Notes under the pieces: generated by a model
What the model was told of the DNA's origin: nothing
Seen by the model: the letters and a program-made list of their open reading frames with translations, nothing else
The model's database searches: none
Part shown: one piece after another, positions 27,871-37,057 of the stretch
Layout of the letters: each line of letters starts with the position of its first letter
Numbering within the stretch: position 1 is the stretch's first letter
Program-made: the position numbers and the translations under genes
Source: Oscillospiraceae bacterium
Lineage (GTDB): Bacteria; Bacillota_A; Clostridia; Oscillospirales; JAAYXM01
NCBI GenBank assembly: GCA_017532355.1
Contig: JAFXJK010000079.1
Coordinates: 1-54,646 of the forward strand
DNA length: 54,646 nt
Reading direction: 5' to 3'

Positions 27871-27902
27871 AAAAGAGCAGTGGCAACGCCACTGCTCTTT
27901 TT
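27871..27902 (+). terminator. Intrinsic terminator after the GH28-like gene
   Basis: GAGCAGTGGC-AAC-GCCACTGCTC stem followed by TTTTT; A-tract on the left. It ends the run that begins at rubrerythrin. Confidence 0.9.
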
Positions 27903-27968
27903 TCTACTTCGTAAGGTTTGCGCCAAACTTTGCGGTTTTGCTTTTCGGGGCGATGCGGGCATCGTCCC
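27899..27968. repeat. Copy of the gmk 3' end plus a short palindrome
   Basis: Bases 27899-27937 match the 3' end of gmk (30693-30731) at most positions and, read on the minus strand, still spell KFGANLTK and stop (gmk: KFGASLTK). Directly beside it GGGGCGATG-CGGG-CATCGTCCCC forms a hairpin with one bulged base. The stretch reads as a small dispersed repeat or gene-end remnant, with no gene of its own. Confidence 0.55.
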
Positions 27969-28017
27969 CTGCAATTTTACATCATTTTCAATTTTCAACT
28001 TATTCCGCAACTTGTGG

Positions 28018-28046
28018 TTGCAATTTATTTTAGGCAATGATAAAAT
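28018..28046 (+). promoter_or_regulatory. Promoter of the 829-residue enzyme gene
   Basis: TTGCAA, 17 bases, TAAAAT. The leader to the ATG at 28075 is about 22 bases and contains the GAGGT ribosome site. Confidence 0.6.
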
Positions 28047-28074
28047 TAAGAAAAAACCACAGCGAGGTATTCTT

Positions 28075-30564
28075 ATGGCAAATATCACTCTTCCGAAGCT
28101 CACCGAGAAAAGGGCGGAGTATAACCACTTCCCCACCCTTTTCCAGAATTTTATATTCCGAAACTGGGAGTCCGTCCCGACTATGAAGCTTGCCGAAATT
28201 CTCGGCACGGACGAGGCGACCGTAAACGCACTTGCATCCGATATGGGGCTTCGCGTTCCCGCAAAATACAACCCTGGATATCGCGACCGCGGCTTCCTCA
28301 CCGTTATCCGCAACAACTGGCATCTTCTCCCGTATGACCAGCTTCTTGCGCTTGTTGACAAAACGGAAGATGAGCTTGCCTTTACGCTTCGCGAGGACGA
28401 CTTTTTCGACGTAAAACTCGGCTTTATAAAGCCTGATGTTCCGCCGCTTTCCTACCGTCCGCTGACGGATGAGGAAAAGAAGGAAACTGCAAAAATAAAG
28501 GAAACTCTCCTCAAAAAAATCCCCGTTTTCGGCAAAGACACCGCAGCAGAGGACTTTGACTTTATCGGGAAGTTTAAAAAGACGGAAAAAATAACCTTTG
28601 ACGGCTCTCCACGTGCTGTCGTTCTCGATGACAGCTGGGGCATCCGCGATGCTTCAGGCGGAAAATACACAAAGTCTTTCTGCGATTTTCTCGCGTCTTA
28701 CGGCATCTCGCTTTCGGGAAACGAGAAGTTTATCACAATTGAAATTTGCGAGGATTTTACAAAAAAAGCAGAGAGCCACAGCATCAAAATCGCAAAGGAC
28801 GGAATCAAGATTATTTCCGTCGATGAGGTCGGCGTTTTACGCGCTCTCGATTTTCTCAAGACGCTTATAAAAAATAACCGAAGCTTTTCTTTTGATGAAG
28901 CGTTCTTTGCGCGCGACACGCGCTTTGACATCCGCTATATTTATTCATACTGCGCGCTCTTTGGCGATCCTTTCCTTGACGGAGGTCTCTCGTCCTATCC
29001 CGACTCGATTTTAGAGGAATACTCAAAAATCGGCATCAACGGAATCTGGCTTCACGCGGTGCTCTATACGCTCTGCCGCTTTCCGTGGGATGAGTCTGTT
29101 TCAGACGGATATAAAGCCCGCCTTGCAGGACTCAAGAGCCTCTGCGACCGCGCGGAAAAATACGGCATAAAGGTTTATCTCTACATAAACGAGCCGCGCG
29201 CCATGAACTTATCGCTCTTTGAGAAGCACCCCGAGCTTCTCGGCTTTGCGCTTGAGAGTTCAGGTGTCGGCACGCTCTGCACATCGAAAAAAGAAGTCCG
29301 CGACTATCTGTATAACGGAATAAAAACCGTCTGTGAGGCGGCGCCCAACATCGGCGGCTTCTTCACGATTACGGCGAGCGAAAACGTAACAAACTGCCAC
29401 TCGCATTTTGAAATAGGCAAGTGCCCGTGTAAGGTCTGCAACGAGCGCCTGCCCGAGGAGATTTATGCCGAGGTAAACAAAATTATAAAGGACGCGGCAA
29501 GCTCTGTCAGCGAAGATATTGAGGTTATGGCATATACCTGGGGCTGGAACCAATGCAAGAACATCGAAACGGCAATTGAGCTATGCTCAAAGGCAGGAGT
29601 TCGCACGCTTTGCGTAAGCGAAGAGGGCGTTCCGAAGACTATCGGCGGCGTTACAACTGCCGTCAGTGACTATTCCATAAGCCTCATCGGTCCCGGAGAA
29701 AAGGCAAAGAAGATTTGGGCAGAAGCGAAGCGACACGGCGGTCGCACCATGGCAAAGGTGCAGTTCAACAACACCTGGGAGTGCTCAACTGTTCCGTATC
29801 TGCCCGTACTCGACCTCGTAAAGAAGCATATGGAGGGAATCTGCGAAGCCGACGTTGACGGTCTTATGCTCAGCTGGTCACTCGGCGGTTATCCGTCGAT
29901 GAACCTTACTGCGATGAGCAAATATTTCTTTGTAGGCGAAGAGGGATACGACGTTTATTCGGAGATGTTCGGTGGCAACGCCGATACAATCCGCCGCGCG
30001 ACCGCAGAGTTCTCACGCGCGTTTGAAAACCTTCCCTTCCACCACCGTGCGGCATATCTCGCGCCGTTCCAGATGGGGTGCGCAAACCTCATGTTTGAAA
30101 AGGCATCGGGGCTTTCCGCCTCAATGACGGGATTTCCCTACGACGATGTCGAAAACTGGCGCGCAATCTTCCCCGTTGAGATTTTTGAGGAATCTCTCAA
30201 AACGCTCTCGGAGATATGGAAGGACGGGCTCTCAAAGCTCCTTGCGGATGTTAAGATTGACTGCGACGCAACTCGCGAGTTTGTGGAAATCGCGCGCGCA
30301 ACCTACTGCATCTACCGAAGCTCGTACATCCAGACGAGATACAACCGCCTGCGCGATGAATATAACGGCGGAAAGACGGATGTGCGCGAAGAAATTCTCG
30401 CGCTTCTTGATGAGGAAGAGGCTCTCGCGCTTGAGCTTTACGATGTCGTTTGCCATAACTCCGCGATAGGATACGAGGCATCAAACCACTATATGTTCAA
30501 TAAATACAGCCTTGCTGAAAAGGTTATCAATATAGACCATCTCAAAAAATACTTTGCACCCTGA
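28075..30564 (+). CDS. Uncharacterised 829-residue enzyme, possibly a GH20-related TIM-barrel
   Basis: I do not recognise a named family with certainty. An N-terminal ~90 residues look helical (LAEILGTDEATVNALASDMG). A region with a GH20-N-like alpha/beta look follows (residues 180-290, IKIAKDGIKIISVDEVGVLR). A TIM-barrel-like stretch then has FDIRYIYSYCALFGDPFLDG, KVYLYINEPR, FFTITASENVTNCHSH and CPCKVC. Aromatic and acidic residues typical of sugar binding are frequent. No signal peptide, so cytoplasmic. The ATG at 28075 is preferred over an upstream in-frame start inside the previous terminator. Confidence 0.55.
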   Translation: MANITLPKLTEKRAEYNHFPTLFQNFIFRNWESVPTMKLAEILGTDEATVNALASDMGLRVPAKYNPGYRDRGFLTVIRNNWHLLPYDQLLALVDKTEDELAFTLREDDFFDVKLGFIKPDVPPLSYRPLTDEEKKETAKIKETLLKKIPVFGKDTAAEDFDFIGKFKKTEKITFDGSPRAVVLDDSWGIRDASGGKYTKSFCDFLASYGISLSGNEKFITIEICEDFTKKAESHSIKIAKDGIKIISVDEVGVLRALDFLKTLIKNNRSFSFDEAFFARDTRFDIRYIYSYCALFGDPFLDGGLSSYPDSILEEYSKIGINGIWLHAVLYTLCRFPWDESVSDGYKARLAGLKSLCDRAEKYGIKVYLYINEPRAMNLSLFEKHPELLGFALESSGVGTLCTSKKEVRDYLYNGIKTVCEAAPNIGGFFTITASENVTNCHSHFEIGKCPCKVCNERLPEEIYAEVNKIIKDAASSVSEDIEVMAYTWGWNQCKNIETAIELCSKAGVRTLCVSEEGVPKTIGGVTTAVSDYSISLIGPGEKAKKIWAEAKRHGGRTMAKVQFNNTWECSTVPYLPVLDLVKKHMEGICEADVDGLMLSWSLGGYPSMNLTAMSKYFFVGEEGYDVYSEMFGGNADTIRRATAEFSRAFENLPFHHRAAYLAPFQMGCANLMFEKASGLSASMTGFPYDDVENWRAIFPVEIFEESLKTLSEIWKDGLSKLLADVKIDCDATREFVEIARATYCIYRSSYIQTRYNRLRDEYNGGKTDVREEILALLDEEEALALELYDVVCHNSAIGYEASNHYMFNKYSLAEKVINIDHLKKYFAP

Positions 30565-30592
30565 AATCATAAGTTTGAGTACAGAACAAGGC

Positions 30593-30630
30593 AAAAAAGC
30601 TCGCAACCCTGACGGGTTGGGAGCTTTTTT
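30593..30630. terminator. Bidirectional intrinsic terminator
   Basis: AAAAAAGCTC and GAGCTTTTTT enclose a second helix AACCC-TGAC-GGGTT. It ends the 829-residue gene and, on minus, lies 66 bases beyond the gmk stop. Confidence 0.85.
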
Positions 30631-30696
30631 AACGCAGTTATGTGCCAAAATCGTGGTTTCAGGGCGTTTTATCCCTATGAAGCACCGCCGTGTTTT

Positions 30697-31260
30697 CTAC
30701 TTTGTAAGGCTTGCGCCAAATTTTGCTGTTTCCTTTGCGAGGATTTCGCGGAGGACTTCAAGCGTATCCTCTATTTTGTCGTTTACGAGGACGTAGTCAT
30801 AATGCTTTGACATTTCCTCTTCGTACTCATATCTCTTCAGGCGAAGGTCTATGTCCTTTTCGCCGCGGCCTATAAGGCGCTCGCGCAAAACTTCCTTGCT
30901 TTTGGGTTTTAAGTAAATCGCAACGACATCGGAAAGAAGCTTCTTTAAGTTGAGCGTACCCTCAACGTCGATATCCTTTATGAGCACCTTGCCCTCGGCG
31001 GTTTTCTCTTCAAGAATTTTTCTGCTTGAGCCGTACATATTGCCGTGAATCGGGCAGGTTTCGAGCATCTCTCCGCGAGAAACCATCGCGTCAAATTCCT
31101 CACGCGTAACGAAGATATACGGTCTCCCCTGCTCCTCGCCCGGGCGCATTGCACGCGTCGAGACTGTCGGCATAAGCGTTAAGTTGTTATATTCCTTAAG
31201 GAGCTCGTTTATGATTGTGTTCTTCCCTACTCCTGCGCTACCTGACATTATGATAAGCAT
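30697..31260 (-). CDS. gmk: Guanylate kinase family protein
   Basis: 187 residues. The P-loop is GSAGVGKNT rather than the usual GPSGxGKST. The GMP-binding part is kept (STRAMRPGEEQGRPYIFVTREEF and LETCPIHGNMYG), and LIKDIDVEGTLNLKK matches the usual DIDVQGA region. It phosphorylates GMP to GDP or is a close paralogue of that enzyme. It follows metF by 24 bases. The last codons (KFGASLTK) recur as a separate copy at 27899-27937. Confidence 0.8.
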   Translation of the reverse strand: MLIIMSGSAGVGKNTIINELLKEYNNLTLMPTVSTRAMRPGEEQGRPYIFVTREEFDAMVSRGEMLETCPIHGNMYGSSRKILEEKTAEGKVLIKDIDVEGTLNLKKLLSDVVAIYLKPKSKEVLRERLIGRGEKDIDLRLKRYEYEEEMSKHYDYVLVNDKIEDTLEVLREILAKETAKFGASLTK

Positions 31261-31284
31261 ATTTATCCCCCAAAAGTTTTATTT

Positions 31285-32148
31285 CTATCTACCCATCTTT
31301 CCGCGGACGAGGTCAAAAATTCTGTGCGCGGTTGACGGGTTATTCATTGTATAAAGATGTATGCCGTCAACACCGTGATCGACAAGGTCGCATATCTGCT
31401 CGGCGGCATATTCTATACCTGCCGTCGCAAGGCTCTCCGCATCATTTTCATACTTCTGCATAAGCTTTGTAAGCTCTGCAGGAATTGATGCGCCGCACAT
31501 CGTTACCATTCTCTCTATCTGGCGCTTGTTCGTAATCGGCATTATGCCTGCCTCTATCGGAACGTCTATTCCTGCAAGGCGGACGCGGTCGAGGAAGTGA
31601 TAAAAGTGGTCGTTTGAGAAGAAGAGCTGTGAGATGAGGTGTGAAACACCGTTCTCAATCTTGAATTTTAAGTTTAGCGTATCCGTGACAAGGTCAGGCG
31701 ACTCAACGTGTCCCTCGGGATAGCAGGCACCGGAAACGCCGAAGCCATGCGCCGAGACCGCCGCCGCGAGGTCTGACGAATGGAGAAAATCGTACTTTCT
31801 CTCGCCGTCGGGCGGAACGTCTCCACGGAGCGCGAGAATGTTCTCAATGCCGTAGTTTGAAACGGACGAGAGAGTTTCCTCGACTTCCTCTCTCGATTGG
31901 GCAACGCAGGTTAAGTGCATAAGCGGCTCAATATTACAGCGCGACTTTATCTCCCCTGCAAGGAAAGCGGTTGCACGCGTTGCGGCAGAACCGCCTGCAC
32001 CGTATGTAACGCTTATAAAATCGGGGTTTACGTCAGAAAGCGCATCGAGAATTTCGTACATACTGTCGATTGAGCCTTCCTTTTTCGGCGGAAAAATTTC
32101 AAGCGAGAAAACGCATTTTCCGCTCTCGAACATTGAAGATATTTTCAA
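31285..32148 (-). CDS. metF: Methylenetetrahydrofolate reductase
   Basis: 287 residues. FSLEIFPPKKEG carries the catalytic Glu region; SVTYGAGGSAATRATAFLAG, LALRGDVPPDGE and GVDGIHLYTMN are family motifs for FAD and folate binding. It reduces methylene-THF to methyl-THF for methionine synthesis or one-carbon metabolism. The TTG at 32148 is chosen because AAGGTGG lies 8 bases before it and it gives the typical (M)KISSMFE N-terminus; GTG starts at 32160 and 32157 overlap that site. No S-box or other riboswitch was seen upstream. Confidence 0.9.
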   Translation of the reverse strand: MKISSMFESGKCVFSLEIFPPKKEGSIDSMYEILDALSDVNPDFISVTYGAGGSAATRATAFLAGEIKSRCNIEPLMHLTCVAQSREEVEETLSSVSNYGIENILALRGDVPPDGERKYDFLHSSDLAAAVSAHGFGVSGACYPEGHVESPDLVTDTLNLKFKIENGVSHLISQLFFSNDHFYHFLDRVRLAGIDVPIEAGIMPITNKRQIERMVTMCGASIPAELTKLMQKYENDAESLATAGIEYAAEQICDLVDHGVDGIHLYTMNNPSTAHRIFDLVRGKMGR

Positions 32149-32217
32149 GCTCCCCACCACCTTGAATTTTTATATATAAATAATACATTATTTTCGGCTT
32201 CAAATCAAGTAAAAGCG

Positions 32218-32246
32218 TTGATTTTTCTCAATTTAGATGGTATAAT
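32218..32246 (+). promoter_or_regulatory. Promoter of apgM-proS
   Basis: TTGATT, 17-base spacer, perfect TATAAT, about 55 bases before the apgM ATG. It likely drives apgM and proS together. Confidence 0.75.
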
Positions 32247-32301
32247 TACAGATAATATTATATTGGATACGTATGTACATAACACCTCGGAGGTTTTTTA
32301 T

Positions 32302-33519
32302 ATGAAATACTTTGTTATGCTCGGCGACGGTATGGCTGACCGTCCTATTCCCGAGCTTTCGGGAAAAACGCCGCTTTCCGCGGCAAATAAGCCAAATATG
32401 GACTATATTTCAAAAAACGGAGAGCTCGGACTTACCAACACGCTCTTTGAGGGTATGCCGACGGGAAGCGACATCGCAAACCTCTGCGTTTTCGGCTATG
32501 ACCCCAAAAAATACTACACGGGCAGAAGCCCGATTGAGGCGCTTGGGCTTAACATCCCGCTTTCTGACGACGATACGGTTTTCCGCGCAAATTTAGTAAG
32601 CATATCAACTGATGGCGAGTTTGAAGATAAGGTTATGCTCGACCACAGCTCGGACAAGATTACAAACGAAGAAGCGTATGAGCTGCTCGATGCTCTTCAG
32701 GAGAAGTTCGGAACTCCGAACAGAAAGTTCCACCGCGGCGTAAGCTACCGCCATATTATGATATGGTCGGGCATCGACTATAACTACACGATGATGCCGC
32801 CTCACGACATCCTCGGAAAGTGTATCCGCGACTATCTCCCCGAGGGCCCTTACGGCAAGGAAGTTCTCTCTATGATGAAAGAGAGCTATGACCTTCTCAT
32901 GGCGCATCCCGTAAACCGCGCAAGAATGGAAAAGGGCCTCAAGCCTGCAAACTGCCTCTGGCTCTGGGGCGAGGGCACAAAACCTCAGCTTTCAAGCTTC
33001 CCCGAGGAGCACGGTGTCTCGGGCGCGGTCGTCACCGCAGTTCCGCTCATTATGGGCCTTGCGCTCGGTATCGGCCTTAAGACTTATGAGGTTGAGGGCG
33101 CAACGGGCGATTACTACACAAACTATAAAGGCAAGGCAGAAGCTACGATAAATGCATTTAAGAACGGCGCAGACTTCGTCTTTACCCACGTTGAAGCTCC
33201 CGATGAGTGCGGCCACGACGGAGACACGGAGCTCAAGGTAAAGTCAATCGAGCGCATTGATGAGGACATCCTCGGTCCCGTTAAGGCATACCTCGACTCT
33301 CTCGGCGAGGAGTACAGAATTCTCCTTCTCCCCGACCACCCGACGCCGATTGAAGAGAGAACACACGTCATCGAGCCCGTTCCGTACGTAATCTATGGAA
33401 ACGGCATTGAAGATAAGAGCAATCTCCCCTACGACGAAGCAAACGGAAAGGCTACGGGAAAATTCATTCCCCTCGCTTACACGATTATGAAAAGGTTTAT
33501 TGGAAAGGACGTAGAATAA
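32302..33519 (+). CDS. apgM: Cofactor-independent phosphoglycerate mutase, ApgM type
   Basis: 405 residues, alkaline-phosphatase superfamily. [14 protein letters not shown] carries the first metal ligand, [17 protein letters not shown] the Ser nucleophile region, and [13 protein letters not shown] and LLPDHPTP the later metal ligands. It interconverts 3- and 2-phosphoglycerate; a homoserine-kinase-like role has been proposed for close relatives. The ATG at 32302 follows CGGAGG; the longer open frame has no ribosome site. The proS start follows after one base. Confidence 0.88.
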   Translation: MKYFVMLGDGMADRPIPELSGKTPLSAANKPNMDYISKNGELGLTNTLFEGMPTGSDIANLCVFGYDPKKYYTGRSPIEALGLNIPLSDDDTVFRANLVSISTDGEFEDKVMLDHSSDKITNEEAYELLDALQEKFGTPNRKFHRGVSYRHIMIWSGIDYNYTMMPPHDILGKCIRDYLPEGPYGKEVLSMMKESYDLLMAHPVNRARMEKGLKPANCLWLWGEGTKPQLSSFPEEHGVSGAVVTAVPLIMGLALGIGLKTYEVEGATGDYYTNYKGKAEATINAFKNGADFVFTHVEAPDECGHDGDTELKVKSIERIDEDILGPVKAYLDSLGEEYRILLLPDHPTPIEERTHVIEPVPYVIYGNGIEDKSNLPYDEANGKATGKFIPLAYTIMKRFIGKDVE

Positions 33520-33520
33520 A

Positions 33521-34957
33521 ATGGCAAACGATAAGAAAGTTGAACAGATTACCGATATGGAGGTTGACTTTGCCCAGTGGTTTACCGACGTATGCAAAAA
33601 GGCAGAGCTCATCGACTATTCCTCAATAAGGGGCGTTTTCATCTACCGTCCTTACGGCTACGCTATCTGGGAAAACATCCAGAGAATTATGGATGCGGAG
33701 TTTAAAAAGCAGGGCGTTGAGAACGTCTATATGCCGCTTCTCATTCCCGAAAGCCTCCTCCAGAAAGAAAAGGACCACGTCGAAGGCTTTGCTCCCGAAT
33801 GCGCGTGGGTAACTACCGGCGGAAGCGAGCCGCTTGAAGAGCGTTACGCAATCCGCCCGACATCGGAAACTCTCTTCTGTGAGCACTTTGCAAACGTGCT
33901 CCAGTCACACCGCGACCTTCCGATGAAGTATAACCAGTGGTGCAGCGTTCTCCGTTGGGAGAAGACTTCTCGCCCGTTTCTCCGTCACCGCGAATTCCTC
34001 TGGCAGGAGGGACACACAATCCACGCAACTGCAGAAGAGGCAAAAGAGTTTACGGAAACAATGCTTAACGTCTATGCTGACTTCTGCGAGAACGTTCTCG
34101 CTATGCCCGTAACACGCGGACAGAAAACAGAAAAAGAGAAGTTTAAGGGTGCTGAAGCTACATACACAATCGAGTGTATGATGCACGACCGCAAGGCTCT
34201 TCAGGCAGGAACTTCCCACTACTTCGGCGACGGCTTTGCACGTCAGTTTGAAATTCAGTTTGCAGACAAGACAAACAAGCTTACAAATCCGCACCAGACA
34301 TCCTGGGGCGTTTCAACCCGTCTTATCGGCGGTATCATCATGACCCACGGCGACAACAACGGCCTCGTTCTTCCGCCGAAGGTCGCTCCCATCCAGGCTG
34401 TTATCATTCCTATTGCGGCGCACAAGGGCGGCGTTCTTGAGGCATCCGATGAGCTTATGGCAACGCTCTCTGCGGCAGGCATCCGCGTAAAGTGCGACAA
34501 GTCTGACAACTCCGCAGGCTGGAAGTTTGCAGAGTATGAGATGAAGGGCGTTCCCGTCCGCATTGAGCTCGGCCCGCGCGACCTTGAGGCAGGTCAGTGC
34601 GTTCTCGTTTCACGCGTAACACGCGAGAAGAAGGTTGTTGCGCTTTCCAACATCGTCGCGGAAGTCAACGCAATTATGGACGAAATCCATACCGCACTTT
34701 ATAACAGAGCTCTTGCTAACCGCGAGGAGCACACCTACACCGCAACCACCTTCGACGAAATGAAGGAAATCGCCCAGACCAAGGGCGGCTTCGTCAAGAC
34801 AATGTGGTGCGGCGACCTCGAATGCGAACTTAAAGTCAAGGAAGAGGCAGGAATGAGTTCACGTTGCATGCCGTTTGCTCAGGAGAAGATTTCCGACGTC
34901 TGCCCCATTTGCGGCAAGCCTGCAAAGACGATGATTTACTGGGGTGTAGCATATTAA
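33521..34957 (+). CDS. proS: Prolyl-tRNA synthetase, archaeal/eukaryote-type (ProS type 3)
   Basis: 478 residues, the length of the type without the editing insertion. Motif 2 region [20 protein letters not shown] and motif 3 region [20 protein letters not shown] are present. The C-terminal extension has a Cys pattern ([14 protein letters not shown]) and ends YWGVAY, typical of the archaeal-like form. Directly after apgM with one base between. Confidence 0.95.
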   Translation: MANDKKVEQITDMEVDFAQWFTDVCKKAELIDYSSIRGVFIYRPYGYAIWENIQRIMDAEFKKQGVENVYMPLLIPESLLQKEKDHVEGFAPECAWVTTGGSEPLEERYAIRPTSETLFCEHFANVLQSHRDLPMKYNQWCSVLRWEKTSRPFLRHREFLWQEGHTIHATAEEAKEFTETMLNVYADFCENVLAMPVTRGQKTEKEKFKGAEATYTIECMMHDRKALQAGTSHYFGDGFARQFEIQFADKTNKLTNPHQTSWGVSTRLIGGIIMTHGDNNGLVLPPKVAPIQAVIIPIAAHKGGVLEASDELMATLSAAGIRVKCDKSDNSAGWKFAEYEMKGVPVRIELGPRDLEAGQCVLVSRVTREKKVVALSNIVAEVNAIMDEIHTALYNRALANREEHTYTATTFDEMKEIAQTKGGFVKTMWCGDLECELKVKEEAGMSSRCMPFAQEKISDVCPICGKPAKTMIYWGVAY

Positions 34958-34974
34958 ACAATTTCGAAAGGAGC

Positions 34975-35085
34975 AGGCTCCCCTGTGTAAGGGGAGCTGG
35001 CACGAAGTGTCTGAGGGGTTGTCGCAACCCTACAATCCCTCCACCGCCTTACGGCGGTCCCCCTCCCTTTGCACAAGGGAGGCTT
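34975..35085. mobile_element. MITE-like or REP-type palindromic element between proS and argS
   Basis: About 110 bases of consecutive hairpins: GCTCCCC/GGGGAGC, GGGTTG/CAACCC, ACCGCC/GGCGGT and CCTCCCTT/AAGGGAGG. The two ends are imperfect inverted repeats of about 24 bases. There is no open frame with a ribosome site. It resembles short dispersed elements common in Oscillospiraceae-type genomes (recalled, not searched). It fills the intergenic gap and leaves the argS ribosome site intact. Confidence 0.65.
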
Positions 35086-35110
35086 AAAGCAAACTTTTAC
35101 GAGGTGTTTT

Positions 35111-36877
35111 ATGAGTACTTTAAAGACAAGGCTTACGGAAATTGTAACCGATGCCTTTACTGCGGCAGGATATGACGCGTCACTCGGCGTTGTCACCTTC
35201 TCTGACCGCCCCGACCTTGCACAGTTCCAGTGCAACGGCGCGCTCACAGGCGCAAAGCTTCACAGAAAGGCTCCGATGATGATTGCAAACGACGTTGTCG
35301 CTCGCCTTTCGGAAAACGAAATCTTCAAGAGCGTTACCGTCGCGCCGCCCGGATTTATAAACATCATCCTCTCTGATGAGTTTATCGCAGGCGAGGCAGG
35401 AGCTATGACGGAAAGTGACCGTCTCGCTCTTCCGCTTATGGAGAAAAAGACGATAGTTGTTGACTACGGCGGCCCGAACGTTGCAAAGCCTCTTCACGTC
35501 GGCCATCTCCGCGCCGCTATTATCGGCGAGACCTTAAAACGCCTTGCAAGATTTTTAGGCCACAACGTAATCGGTGATGTTCACCTCGGCGACTGGGGTC
35601 TCCAAATGGGCCTTATCATTGCCGAGCTTGAGAGAGTTTCTCCCGACCTTCCCTATTTTGATGCAAATATCACCGATGACTATCCCGAGGAAAGCCCCGT
35701 CACGATTGACGACCTTTCAAAGCTCTACCCCGAAGCAAGCGCACGTTCGAAAACGGACGAGGAGTTCCGCGCACGTGCCATGCGCGCGACCTTTGATTTG
35801 CAGAACGGTCGCCCGGGATACGTCGCCCTCTGGAAGAAGTTCCTCGAGGTTTCGGTTTCTGACTTAAAGAAAAGCTACGCAAGACTCGGTGTTGACTTTG
35901 ACAAGTGGCTCGGCGAGAGCGATGCTGACCCGTATGTCCCCGAGCTTCTTAAAACTCTCGACGAAAAGAACCTCACATACCTCTCCGACGGTGCACTCAT
36001 TGCAGACGTTGCGGAGGAGACAGACGATGAGCCAATGCCGCCTGTCATTATTTCAAAGTCTGACGGCTCGGCACTCTATGCGACAACCGACCTTGCGACG
36101 ATTGTCCAGCGTATGCGCGACTTTGAGCCCAATGAAATCTGGTACGTCGTTGACAGTCGTCAGTCGATGCACTTCAAGCAGGTCTTCCGCCTTGCGAAAA
36201 AAGCAGGCCTCGTAAATGAGGACACTGCTCTTTACCACGTGGGGTTTGGCACTATGAACGGTAGCGACGGCAAGCCATATAAGACCCGTGAGGGCGGCGT
36301 TATGAGCCTTTCCGTTCTCATTCAGAGCGCAATGGACGCATCGCGCGAGAGAATTGACGCATCCGAGATTGCGAAAACGCTTTCCGAAGAAGAAAAGCTT
36401 GCAAATTCCGAGAAAATCGGTATTGCGGCAATAAAATTCGGCGACCTTATAAACCACCGCTCAAGGGATTACATCTTCGACCTCAACCGCTTCCTCTCGA
36501 CAGAGGGCAAAACCGGTCCGTATCTCCAGTACACGGTCGTCCGAATCTCCTCGCTTCTTGCAAAGGCAAGCGAGCAGGGCGCAAAGTGCGGCAAGATTCT
36601 TCCGCCGACGAGCGACACAGAGCGCGAGCTTTTAATCAAGCTCTTCTCGGTTGGCGATGTTCTTCTCCGCGCGTTTGACGAAAAAGCACCGAGTGCAATC
36701 TGCGAGGTTATGTTCGACATTGCAGGTCTTTTCAACCGCTTCTATTTTGAGAATAAGATTCTTTCAAACGAAAACGAAGAGGAGCGCGCATCGTGGCTTT
36801 CCATCGTCTCTCTTGTCCGCGCGACACTTCTCACTCTTCTCGACATTTTCTCAACAGAAATCCCGTCAATAATGTAA
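35111..36877 (+). CDS. argS: Arginyl-tRNA synthetase
   Basis: 588 residues, class Ia. GGPNVAKPLHVGHLRAAIIG contains the HIGH signature; KTREGGVMSLSVLI corresponds to the degenerate KMSK loop of ArgRS. The C-terminal anticodon-binding DALR domain has FNRFYFENKIL and LVRATLLTLLDIFSTEIP. The ATG at 35111 has GAGGTG upstream; the longer frame runs into the MITE-like element and is rejected. Terminator follows. Confidence 0.95.
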   Translation: MSTLKTRLTEIVTDAFTAAGYDASLGVVTFSDRPDLAQFQCNGALTGAKLHRKAPMMIANDVVARLSENEIFKSVTVAPPGFINIILSDEFIAGEAGAMTESDRLALPLMEKKTIVVDYGGPNVAKPLHVGHLRAAIIGETLKRLARFLGHNVIGDVHLGDWGLQMGLIIAELERVSPDLPYFDANITDDYPEESPVTIDDLSKLYPEASARSKTDEEFRARAMRATFDLQNGRPGYVALWKKFLEVSVSDLKKSYARLGVDFDKWLGESDADPYVPELLKTLDEKNLTYLSDGALIADVAEETDDEPMPPVIISKSDGSALYATTDLATIVQRMRDFEPNEIWYVVDSRQSMHFKQVFRLAKKAGLVNEDTALYHVGFGTMNGSDGKPYKTREGGVMSLSVLIQSAMDASRERIDASEIAKTLSEEEKLANSEKIGIAAIKFGDLINHRSRDYIFDLNRFLSTEGKTGPYLQYTVVRISSLLAKASEQGAKCGKILPPTSDTERELLIKLFSVGDVLLRAFDEKAPSAICEVMFDIAGLFNRFYFENKILSNENEEERASWLSIVSLVRATLLTLLDIFSTEIPSIM

Positions 36878-36880
36878 TAT

Positions 36881-36914
36881 AAAGCCAAGGGGAGAAACTC
36901 CCCTTGGCTTTGTT
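36881..36914 (+). terminator. Intrinsic terminator of argS
   Basis: AAAGCCAAGGGGA-GAAAC-TCCCCTTGGCTTT stem followed by a short T-rich run. Confidence 0.85.
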
Positions 36915-36940
36915 TACATCTTTCAAAGGAGATTTTAAAA

Positions 36941-36979
36941 ATGGAAAGTACACTTCCCGACCGAATACGAGCTATTTGA
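36941..36979 (+). CDS. Short leader ORF or decayed gene start before MATE
   Basis: Twelve codons, MESTLPDRIRAI, with an AAAGGAG ribosome site. The segment resembles the start of the MATE gene 117 bases downstream (MSTTLSDKRM, with matching AGGAGAx4TAAAAATG-like context). A hairpin AAGGTCA/TGACCTT (36991-37012) with T-rich sequence follows. It is either a leader peptide of an attenuator or the truncated start of a lost duplicate. Confidence 0.4.
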   Translation: MESTLPDRIRAI

Positions 36980-36990
36980 TCCTCTCCCCG

Positions 36991-37026
36991 AAGGTCACCG
37001 AAAGCTGACCTTTTAAAAAGTTTTTT
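36991..37026 (+). promoter_or_regulatory. Hairpin with T-tract in the MATE leader
   Basis: AAGGTCA-CCGAAAGC-TGACCTT followed by TTAAAAAGTTTTTT. Position between the short leader ORF and the exporter start suggests an attenuator-like element; a weak terminator is the alternative. Confidence 0.4.
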
Positions 37027-37057
37027 AATTTAAAAATTTTTAAGGGAGAATGTAAAA

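Noticed and set aside
27576..28361. 261-residue minus-strand frame across the GH28-like end
   Set aside because: Spans a strong terminator and two promoters, and overlaps two well-supported genes.
31285..32300. S-box or other methionine riboswitch upstream of metF
   Set aside because: The spacer to the apgM promoter is short and AT-rich with no such structure visible.
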